This document shows positions 55,415 through 64,000 of a DNA stretch of 64,000 nt, piece by piece. The stretch comes from Gracilaria gracilis (taxonomy: Eukaryota; Rhodophyta; Florideophyceae; Gracilariales; Gracilariaceae). A model generated the notes under the pieces. It was given only the letters and a program-made list of their open reading frames with translations. It had not been told where the DNA came from and made no database searches. Within the stretch, counting starts at the first letter, position 1, and every line of letters starts with the position of its first letter. The DNA lies in assembly GCA_030374805.1 (NCBI GenBank), contig JARGSG010000224.1, positions 186,001 to 250,000 of the forward strand. Reading direction: 5' to 3'. The translations under genes were made by a program, and so were the position numbers.

Positions 55415-55668
55415 TACACTGACTGGTGGCACCGCGTCGCACTCGCCACACTGTGGGCACTTCGCCTCTTTGGAGGATAACCCACACACGCCGCTCACGC
55501 GGAGCACCTTCTTGTCTCACCTTCTTACGCTGGTTGTGAAGGGTTGACCTCAGTATTACACTCCACTTAGTCGTATTATCTCTGGAAGGGCTGTACTGCT
55601 GGGTTTGCCTCGTGAGAGGAAGATCCGGACGTATTTTTGTGTCTTCCCGCTTGCGAGCATTGCAATAC
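55415..55668 (+). repeat. Truncated LTR related to element B, opposite orientation
   Basis: The reverse complement starts TGTATTGCAATGCTCGCAAG and follows the first ~250 bp of the element B LTR (AGACAAGAAGGTRCYCCGCG, GTTATCCTCCAAGGAGGCGA). About a third of an LTR is present, and substitutions are many. Confidence 0.75.
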
Positions 55669-56488
55669 AGGTGGGAAGCTTGCACCTAGATTAAGGGCCA
55701 CCATCGCCCACTTCATCGTGGCACCTGTAGTAAAATGACAGCAGTGATCCTGAGGACCGGTAGGGAATCGACTGGGCACTTGTACCAAGTAACCTGGTTT
55801 AGCATCAGTCTGGATAACGAGCTCTGCTCGGTGGTGCTCTGCGTTTTTGTTAGGACGGTGTTTGTCGTCGTTCAGGCTTTGCGGTTAAGAACTTGGACAT
55901 GGAGTGATCGCCGCGCTAGCGTTTCGCAAGGAACCAAAGATTCTTACCTGGTGAATAACGTACCCTCCCTTAGTACCCTACCCAGGACTTTCCGTAGAGA
56001 CAGGAGCACCTCGTCTATCATACGTCGGACTTGGAAGTTCGCACAAAATCTTAACTCACCGGGAGAGGGTCACCCGAAGCCAGAGGTCTGACGTTTAAGG
56101 GTTCGGAGATAGCAGCTTCTGCCAGTGGCCTCGCTTTGAATTTCCCCCACTGCCAACGGACGTGCACATTACATGAGGTCTTTTTTTCCTTACTGCTTGA
56201 TCTATGACGACCCTATCACGTAACCCTGGTCAGCCAGAGTGTCATTACGCACCTGATACTCACGCAAGTTTAACTTTAATTTCGTGGCCCCAACACTTCA
56301 CAGCACAGAAAGATATTCTTGACTCAGCGAACTACTTTCCCCCTTACGGAGGTTAATGATCTTTTCAAAACCCCCGACGTTCCCTCGATGGAATGATTCA
56401 CTCTGGCAATTTCTACCGTGCCACCCCAATCTCTCTCAAGCATTGACCGCGCATTCGTGGACTTCTTCTTCATACCTCACAACCCAAC
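55669..56488. other. Unassigned, perhaps leader or LTR of the copia fragment
   Basis: No domain recognised. The position just upstream of a copia gag start fits a leader and LTR, but no second copy is available for comparison. Confidence 0.3.
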
Positions 56489-56833
56489 ATGTTGGGCATT
56501 GAAGAGGGTATCCTGGGAAAGCTACCGAAGCTTAAGGTCCCCACCGACTTTATCCACTGGCGCCGTCATATCTTGGCATACCCCCGCCAAGACGACCCAC
56601 TCCTTTCCGGACTAGACCGACGCCCCGATGGGTTCAACCCGACAAACCGGGCAATGAGATCCTGGTTTGAGAAGTCCGTCAAGACGAAGAGCACTATCAC
56701 CGTATGTCTCGGTGATTCTCCCCGTGCTCTCGCAAGTACGTTTGCCGACGATGACGACAAAACGGCCAAGGATCTTTGGGATAAACTTCAGCGCGTGTAC
56801 AACACCTCAAACGTGCAAGCTATGCAGACCATC
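56489..56833 (+). pseudogene. gag: Ty1/copia gag N-terminal fragment
   Basis: Starts at ATG 56489 and reads 115 codons until repeat R1 cuts it. The pattern LPKLKVPTDFIHWRRHILAY...MRSWFEKSVKTKSTITVCLG...TAKDLWDKLQRVYNT is that of copia Gag proteins (UBN2/DUF4219-like): a short start, W at the W..h/+ motif, and TA.(D/E)LW..L...Y. The remainder of the element is missing here. It is truncated exactly where CGTCGGTGTTATCGG of R1 begins, so R1 inserted into it or the junction is a deletion. Confidence 0.7.
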
Positions 56834-57174
56834 CCGTCGGTGTTATCGGAATGCTATTTTTGGTTTCAAAAATGATCGAAAAATCGGTGATTTATCCAAA
56901 TTTGGATTTGCTTGATTTCCGAAAATATTTCCACATTTTCACTTGTGCCAGTTTGTGTGGAAAGAATCATTCACGTGTATTTCCATCAATGCCAGTTTAT
57001 ATGGCAGACAAACTAGCATTTTACTTCCGTTCATGCCAGTTTTCGAACGCAATGTAAGTGTGTAAGTCGTAAATATTTAGAACTAGGGCGGGAAATAGCG
57101 ATAAATATACATAGATAACTGCTTACTTAATACGATTAGAAGAATACTAACCCATGTAATAGAAACTATCTATA
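56834..57174 (+). repeat. Dispersed repeat R1, uninterrupted copy (~340 bp)
   Basis: Aligns with 35880-36104 plus 47453-47592. It begins CGTCGGTGTTATCGGAATGC and ends near CTATCTATACG. No terminal inverted repeat, coding frame or target duplication was found. Confidence 0.85.
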
Positions 57175-57360
57175 CGACGGTGTTCCCGGAATGCTAGTTT
57201 AGTATGCTAGATCGCTAGTTGTGAAAATAGAAGTCCGAAAAAAACTAGCATTTTTGCAGTTTGCGCTAGTTGGCAAGGCAAAAAGAAAATATTTTTTGGA
57301 AATAACGATTCCGTTCAGTGCAGTTCAAACTTCACCTACTGGAGTTGAAGGCTAGTTTGC
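57175..57360 (+). repeat. Second R1-like start followed by diverged sequence
   Basis: Immediately after R1 comes CGACGGTGTTCCCGGAATGC, the same start motif, then several CTAGTTT/AACTAGC words but no further match to R1. It may be a head-to-tail relative. Confidence 0.5.
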
Positions 57361-57423
57361 AGTTCCACTCCCACGGCTCGTAACTTTACATTCCCCACAC
57401 TCGTCAAAAACCATTTAAAATTT

Positions 57424-58560
57424 TTACGAATCAACCACTAGCGGTCTCTCATTCCAACCCTGCATTCGGATTCCGAGTCTCAGTTTCTCTAAATTCCAAT
57501 TTGAAGAACTCAACGGAACACTCTCTCCATTCTCATACCCCCTCCTAGCCCCAAACCGGCTTTCAAAGCCTCCCAGCCTCTTCTCCTCCTGCTCCTCCAG
57601 TATGCGCTCCGCCGTTCGCCCAGGCGCCTCCGCACTACCAAACCCAACTAGTGGTGCTCCACCCCGCAGCTGTCGTGGCACACACACCTCTCTATCCTCG
57701 TCCATCATCACCCCACCCTTTCGCCTCTTCCTCAGCCGACTTCCCCGAACCTCCCCTCCATTCCCTTCTCCGCTTCTCCCTCTCATACACCCAAACCTAC
57801 CACGAGAGCCACACCGGTGACCCTTTCTCTCTGCCCTCCTCCTTCCCAACGTTTTCTTTCCTCACCAGGTCGTTCACCTCCAACAACAATTGGTACGCCT
57901 TCTCCCCCTGTCCCACTTGCGCCCCCAACACCTCCACAAGACCCTTCAGCCCCATATTCTCGCTCTTCAGCGTCACCATTGGCCTCCCAACGCACTCTAA
58001 CATCCCAATCACATGCCTTCCAGTCCCCACTCCAGCCGACTTCATCCTTTTCCGAATCGTCGAAATCAAATCCATTGGTACCCCAATCTCCGACACATTC
58101 CGCACCACCCCTCCCATCTCACCAACCATCTCAGAAAGCTAGTCGTATAATTGCTCCTTCAGATTCCCTCCAAACCTCTTCAACCGCTCCTCCATCTCCG
58201 CCGCAAACCTCCTCTCCGGTCCCCTATCCACTCCATCCCGATCACCCCCATTCCCCACTCCATCCCCGTTCCCCACTCCATCCCCATTTCCCTCTTTATC
58301 CCCCATGGAAACCTTGTGCCCGCTCTCCTCCTTTCTTCCAGTTGGCGTCTCTGGTACCTCATCTGGTGAAGCAGAGCCACTAGCTCCTCGTCCTCGACGT
58401 ACCCATTCGACATCGCAGAAATAAACGACGGTTCACGATAACGGAGATAGAAAAGAACAAAGGAGATGAACCCAACAGTTGCAGCTCTCCCCCCACTCGG
58501 CACACCCGTGGAATTGCCTGCCACCCACTCACTTGTGCTGCACAACCATTTGTACCCCAT
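57424..58560 (-). pseudogene. Decayed purine-rich minus-strand gene, unknown
   Basis: Frames on the minus strand follow each other with shifts: SNGYVEDEELVALLHQMRYQ, ERRFAAEMEERLKRFG (near 58210-58160), LISTIRKRMKSAGVGTGRHV and EKAYQLLLEVNDLVRKENVG. The sequence is charged and helical, coiled-coil like, with no recognised domain. The other strand is extremely pyrimidine-rich and gives long Pro/Ser frames that look spurious. Stops and shifts show it is no longer functional. Its strand and composition match the large gene at 59883-63687, so both may belong to one element. Confidence 0.35.
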
Positions 58561-58963
58561 TCATATCTACTCCAATTTTCCGCCATTCAACACAATTTCC
58601 ATTCTTTCCTAAAAATCTCCACATTTTCCCAACCTCGGTCCATACCATATCCCAATGAAACCCCTGATGCACCACCTCTCAAGTACCAACGGTACCATAA
58701 ACTTTTACTTTCTATGCTTCATTTCACTGCATACCTTCTCATAAACACGCTCTTGAACCCTACCTCCTCTACAGCCCTGCTGCCCATTTCTTTCCATAAC
58801 CGAATCATACAAATTCCCTTATCCCCTGGAGCACTTTTTTACAAGATCAAAACAACAGCCCATACCCTCAATCAAACAAACTCATTAGAATGAGCTTCCA
58901 TTTATATTCCCTCCGTTCTATAATCCCTCCAGCTGTTGTCGTAGTTAGAGGCCTATTGGCACC

Positions 58964-59719
58964 ATGCTTTACAATAATGGTTCCCCTCGAGACACCTTTC
59001 TCTCCATCGAAGACTTCATTTCCGCAGATTGCCTTCCCCAAGATCTAATCTTCTTCTGTGGCAGGAACGACCTTCTCGAAAAAGTAATTCTATCTTGTCC
59101 AGCATCACGAATAGAAAACTAGGTCTTCATCCAGAATAGTCACATTCTTCCCATCCTTTCCCAACACGGAATTGAGCACTGCACACGGACCGCTCTTTAC
59201 ATCGCCGTTCCCACTGTCGGTGCTTCTCAATAGGATGGTGTCACGCCTCTCTCTCCCAATGGTCTAACCACAGCCACCGAAAAGTAGGCTCTGGCAATAG
59301 CTGAACGCCTCTGGACCACAGGTCTCACTTTCAGTATCGTCTACGTAAACGCCTTATCCAATTCTTCCTACCAAAAGCTCGTTTGAATTTCGTCCTTCAA
59401 TCCAGTCAATTCTTCATTTGGATTCGTTACCTTGCATGAAGTGGCTACCAAGTACAAAACTATTGTCTCAACTATAATGAAGGAGCTTTTCGGTATATTC
59501 ACATTCCACACAGGCCTCTCCTTCAATATTCCTTCTACAGTGGAATCCCTTCTGTAATACGGCAGCACAATTACTTCCTTCCCAGCCTCTTTCTCGGAGT
59601 ATGAATCCAGAAATGCTTACTTCTATCTCACCTCTGCAGACGGAAAACCAGCCGGAAGGCAGGACCCTGCCCCTTTCCACACCAACTATATCAAAGTTCT
59701 TAGACATCACATTCTCTAG
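58964..59719 (+). pseudogene. Decayed plus-strand gene of 251 codons with five in-frame stops
   Basis: A single frame from ATG 58964 (LYNNGSPRDTFLSIEDFISA) to TAG at 59717 contains TAG, TAG, TAG, TGA and TAA but no frameshift. Sequence between stops looks like ordinary protein (DLIFFCGRNDLLEKVILSC, ALAIAERLWTTGLTFSIVYV, FGFVTLHEVATKYKTIV). No domain recognised. It converges on the large minus-strand gene at 59883. All stops are explicable as C-to-T changes of Gln/Arg codons, which fits methylation-driven decay but does not prove it. Confidence 0.45.
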
Positions 59720-59882
59720 TAATTAGAACAAGTTTTAAACCTCGTACTCGTTGCAACTACACACACAACCCGTTTCGGTTCTCCAATTCTTTTTAGGTTT
59801 CCGCCTAAGCAAATCACATGTTCAATTTTTATGTCAAGTCTCTATCACAAACAGACACAACAGTATAAATGCTACATTATAT

Positions 59883-62800
59883 CTACTCCTCCTCGTCATC
59901 CATTATCATCTGTCCTGCCTCGTAATCCCCATCTGTATTCTCAGCATGGCCACCTGACATCTCTTCATCTTTTTCTTCGTACTCGTCCTCTCCATCTTCT
60001 TTATCTTCCATTTCACTCTCTTCCTCCAAATCTTCATCATCGTCCAGCTGGTCGTTTGGGTCTTCTTCTAGCCCAAAGTCCTCATCAACGAACTTTGGCC
60101 GAGACGCCGGCTCCCTGTGCACCGCGTCAGGGAGCTTGTATCCGTCAGGTACAAAGTAAATGTGATACCTCAGGCAATTCTCTTTCACCAACGCATCCAT
60201 GTATCCAGCTCCCGCATGAAACACACCCCCTTTTCCAATAAACACAGAGTAAGGCGGAACCTTGAGCTTGGTCACAACCATTGTACGTGATAACATCCTC
60301 AAACTCTTGTCATCCGTCACATACATATTTTGTGACCTCTCACAAATCCATATCATAAATGAACTTTTCCCAGAGGCCATCACGAAGAACCCCGGAATAT
60401 CTGCCTTACCCTTCTCCACATTTGTCAACCCTCGAAAATCAGTGTGCAACACCTGCGTTGGGCATCCCTCCCCCGTACACAATGGAAGCCTTCCGGTCTG
60501 CGGCGCATCCATCCTTTTTTGGCCTTTTTGTTGTTACAAAGGAGAAGACCCGATGCAATTTGCCCAAAACTCGCATCTAACAACGCCCGCTTTCTCACCA
60601 TCATCACATTCTTCTCATCAGATTCCATGCAATCAACAATCACCTTCTTCATCGTAATATATCGTCCAATTCCCTGCATCCTGTCCCCAGCATCTTTTCC
60701 ATCCCCTGCGTTGATGATGGGATTCCATTTCGTTCGGTTCTTTTCCAACTTCAACTATGGCTGCTCCTTGAAGCCCTTCTCCGAAAACTCCAGCAACCCT
60801 TCCGTCACATCGTCATCCACCACCACGCCCCTCTTCTTCGCCTGCTCTGACATACCTTCGTTAGTTCCAAAGTGTTGCAAAACACAGAAACCCCTTCCAT
60901 CAATTCCATTCTCTTAGTCGCAAAGTACTCTCGAGCGAGGTGATCCCTGTCCATCGCCGCCATCTAAAGAGCTTCTTATTCCCCTCTCGGTTTTCCCTTC
61001 AACGAAAGCTTCACCCCACGAACTAATTCTTTCGTACTACCCAGCTCCTTGTGAACATTTCGGGTGGCATGCCAGTACACCCCGTGATGGACCGCTCTCA
61101 AATCAGCCACCCACAAACACCCCGCCCTGTGCTCCTTTTGCAAATGAATCATCCTCATCCACGGGTGCTGATGTTTTACTGAATTCTTCCATCCCGGCCA
61201 CTCACTCGGTCGCGCATTCACGAGACTCGTCAATGACATATCCGATCCACAAGCCCACTCATCTGCCTTATTCATCCCATTCGCCGGTTTCTCGGGATTC
61301 TTATCTTCAAATCCACGCATCGTTCCTTCCTCCACCCCTTCTTCCTCGTCCTGAACGAACCTACTATCGTTCTCACTGCCACCACTTTCATCCTCGCTCG
61401 ACGACACCACATTCATTTTCTGTTCTTTGAAGAACTTCTTCAATGCCGGCTTCGTCATATTCCTGAATAAAGTAACAAACTCCATTGTTATATCTCCAGA
61501 AGGGGTCCTCACGGTGCCCTTCTTCATCCTTTTGGGAACAGGTTGGATTTCTACGTCACCCTCATCGTCAGTAAGATCAATTAACCTCCTCTTCTTCTTC
61601 ATCTTTTTGCTCCCAGGCTTGCTACCCCAATCCTCTCTCAGTCGGCCCCGAGCAATCGTTTTCCGTGTGCTCCGCCTCAACCGTGATGGCTCTAATTCAG
61701 TGTCTTCCCCCTGCATGTAAGCTTCCAACAACATGGGAGCTTCTTCTGCCTCATTAGGTGCTGCGGTTGACGTACCATGACCTACACCCACGACTTTAAC
61801 CACCTCCCCCCCCACCTCCTTCACTTCCTCTGAAGTTTGAAGCGATACTTTGAAAACTTCTTGAAGCTTGTTAACCGCGGTCTTCACCCTTCTAGACATC
61901 ATCCCGTCCCATGAATGCCTCGCAACGCTAAGTTCTATTTTTGCTGCCCACATACCCAGATATTTCATCACAGACACATTTTTTCCTCCTAAGTTGAATA
62001 CTGTCTGCAATACTTCTTTCACACTAATCTTCTTCTTCTTCCCAATGAGATTTTATAGGTTTTACATACCTATGGAACATTGAAAGAAGTGCTTTCTCTT
62101 GTCTCCAAAACGACCTGTTCTCGTAGAAGAGGACAAACTCAGTTCCACGTGCCATTGCAAGCAACGTACGACAAATCGAAACTGCCAATCGGTGAGACCC
62201 ATCTGGAGATCACTCTAGACATGCATCAACTTCAGGGCTGGGACATCCTCACAAACCTTCTCAAAGGACTCCAAACGCCCCTTACATTCCACAAACTTCA
62301 GAGCCAATGTTGCTTAACGAGTCAAGTGACTTACGCTGTAGTCTCCGATAGCGTCACTTCTCTTCAAAGCACCATCCAACTGCTTCGAATTAATGCTATT
62401 CCCATCCACATGTGACTCGTTCACGACGTTCTGCACAAAAGATACCGTGAATTTTGTCGGCAAACGACATCTTCAGCACATTCGAGCTCATCTCGTTTAG
62501 AAGATTGCCAAGTCCTAGTACCTCGTTCATTTTCAAGACCTTCCCATCCATTCTTCCCCACAGCACAACACCCAAAGAATGGACAATATCCCCCTACTTT
62601 CCGCCTTCCCCCTGTAAGTCTCGTAGCACAAAAATTCGGTGATATCCGTCTATGAGGGTTACGGGCACAACAATTCTCCGATCAGCAACACTTTCATACA
62701 TACCATACTCCCCTAGAGAGGCCCAGTAATCAAACTGGCAGACGGTAGCCACCCAAAGGGTCGACATTTCATCATCTTCGCCTCCTTGTGTCCGAAATTC

Positions 62801-63687
62801 ACACTTCGTACTGTCTTTTTCTGGATTTCAATCATCTCGATATATATCGTCAACATGCGATGAACATAGTCTGCGACGGAAATCTTCTTGACAGACAGAG
62901 TGTTGTCAACCTCCTCCGACGGAACACTGTCTCCTTCATCGAACAAGTCCTTCCCGGGGTCAGTAAGCGGAGCCATACTCTTCTGAACGACCCCCACAAT
63001 ATCCTCGTCGAAGTCCTCTATGATGCTGGCGCTCGCTCCCAAGGGCTTCTTCATCCCCTGAGAAAAATTTCCTGGAGTTTTGGAAGCTTTCTAAGCCGGT
63101 TTCTCGACCTCCAGAGCAACCACTTTCTCAGGCTGATATATAGAAGACTTGCCAGCTCCGGACTTCAGAGCAGAAATTTGCGGAATCTCGATTGGCGCCA
63201 TCATCGACGTATCCCACGCATACAATCAAACCCAGAACAACTTGCTCAGCGTACTTGGGGGGTCTTCAGGTCCTTGAAAACGGTAACGGTACATCGTGCT
63301 TCTATGACTTATAATCGTCGTCCTCCATATCACAACCAAGTCTTCACCTTCTATGGCAGTCGCGCTTAAAAGATGCCCATGGCGCGAACGGCAAAGAGCC
63401 TTCCCGGCACCACCGGCGGACCCCACACCTTTCCCCTCCGCTGTTCCCACTTTCACCCTGCTCATTTCTTTTCCAACCGTCACAAACAAATACACCGCAT
63501 CGCTGCCATTTACTACCGACGTGGCAGCGGGCGAAGGCATCTTCTTCGTTGCTCGGGGTGGTGGCATACGCGGCGTAGTGCCTTTTGCCCTACCTCTCCC
63601 TCGTGTTAGGGGCGGTATTTCTAACACCCCTGCACTTGGGTTCGCTCGTCTTGAATCCGGCCCCCCTTCATGCTTGCGAGGCGGCAT
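59883..63687 (-). pseudogene. Long decayed gene: ParB-like motif plus C-terminal HxD...H...R oxygenase-like module
   Basis: Minus strand, from ATG 63687. The first frame continues to 62713 with two in-frame stops (TGA about 63226, TAG about 63090). A shift leads into RRIVVPVTLIDGYHRIFVLRD (about 62680-62618), which resembles the DG.HR..aL box of ParB-like proteins. Further pieces follow to 62022-60976 (348 open codons with nuclear-signal-like KKMKKKRRLIDLTDDE). The last 209 codons (60512-59883) contain QVLHTDF (H23, D25), IGKGGVFHAGAGY (H99) and CLRYHIYF (R115), the HxD...H...R layout of 2-oxoglutarate/Fe(II) oxygenases, then an acidic tail. The module order is seen; the enzymatic and ParB assignments are inference. 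Several frameshifts or unrecognised introns interrupt it. Confidence 0.45.
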
Positions 63688-64000
63688 CGCGGTTACACGC
63701 AGCTGATAGAATGGAAAAGGTTGTTTACGACCGTCGAAAACGCTCGCGAGATCGGTTAGCTAGTTGTAACTTTCATTCCCTTTTTTTTCGGTCTACTTCA
63801 TCACGGATGCGCATCCGCTCAATATTAGTTTAAACTATACAATGTGCCTATTTAAAATTTTGATAGCCTACTCGCGGGACGTTTACAAATCTACATGAAG
63901 CTACTAACGCTGCTATTATCTATAGTACAATTGTACAACAATGTTTGACAAATAAAGAAATAAATAAAATATGTGGCGCACTAATTTCACTTTGGGACAG
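63688..64000. other. AT-rich right edge, no gene
   Basis: No coding frame recognised. The last 15 bases (reverse complement CTGTCCCAAAGTGAA) look like the end of a Tc1-type terminal repeat, but the element would lie outside the window. Confidence 0.3.

Noticed and set aside
57602-58383. Pro/Ser-rich plus-strand frames
   Set aside because: They arise from the pyrimidine-rich strand. The minus strand gives a more protein-like charged, helical sequence.
43114-62713. Alternative genetic code in which TAG/TAA are read as glutamine
   Set aside because: TAG is the natural terminator of the element A pol and of the spliced gene, TAA ends other frames, and the interrupted genes also contain TGA and frameshifts, so ordinary decay explains them.
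63986-64000. Tc1-type terminal repeat at the right edge
   Set aside because: Only 15 bases are visible, so it is mentioned in the edge feature but not called as an element.
1-64000. Bacterial contamination, operons, CRISPR arrays, tRNA or rRNA genes
   Set aside because: No cloverleaf, rRNA segment, regular spacer array or ribosome-binding-site-led gene cluster was seen; gene families and introns are eukaryotic.

Overview
This window is eukaryotic and consists almost entirely of nested, mostly decayed transposable elements. Evidence for a eukaryote: LTR retrotransposons of the chromodomain Ty3/gypsy type, several classes of eukaryotic DNA transposons, and one gene with four short GT-AG introns (73-130 nt). 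I see no tRNA, rRNA, operon, ribosome-binding site or CRISPR. I cannot name the lineage from sequence alone; a TE-rich alga (a red alga is one option), an oomycete-like protist or a fungus-like protist would all fit.

Layout. 1-669 is a Tc1/mariner transposase cut by the window edge. 1223-14321 is bounded by inverted ~250-270 bp repeats and looks like an old Mutator-like element (called MULE-b). It holds a decayed MULE/SWIM transposase (8.6-11.5 kb), an unknown gene (11.8-12.8 kb), a nested 4.3 kb piggyBac element with TTAA target sites (1582-5919) and a 448 bp MITE (9742-10189). 14447-33461 is a 19 kb Ty3/gypsy chromovirus (element B, minus strand) with ~825 bp LTRs. It has been split by a 449 bp MITE (21059-21507) and by a 7.6 kb Mutator-like element (MULE-a, 21760-29403) with 217 bp inverted repeats and a 9 bp target duplication. 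MULE-a carries a Ulp1-type protease, a zinc-finger protein and a SWIM-type transposase. 33.6-35.5 kb is a broken PIF/Harbinger pair (Myb/SANT-like protein and DDE transposase).

36105-47452 is a second, much younger chromovirus (element A, minus strand). Its two 851 bp LTRs differ at about 11 positions, it has a perfect GTTTC target duplication, an intact gag, and a protease-RT-RNaseH-integrase-chromodomain frame broken by one TAG. Between pol and its 3' LTR, on the opposite strand, it carries a ~598-codon gene of unknown function with two in-frame stops. A distant relative of that protein lies in MULE-b.

The right third holds decayed KDZ/Plavaka-like transposases (48.2-49.1 and 51.5-54.6 kb), a convincing spliced minus-strand gene of unknown function (49669-50884), an LTR scrap related to element B, a Ty1/copia gag scrap, copies of a dispersed ~340 bp repeat, and a region of strong strand asymmetry (57.4-63.7 kb). 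That region contains a long decayed minus-strand gene that seems to combine a ParB-like motif with a C-terminal 2-oxoglutarate/Fe(II)-oxygenase-like (HxD...H...R) module.

Functionally this is a stack of selfish elements and not a pathway. The nesting gives a relative order: MULE-b and element B are old, piggyBac and the MITEs landed in them, MULE-a landed in element B, and element A is the most recent insertion, into a dispersed repeat.
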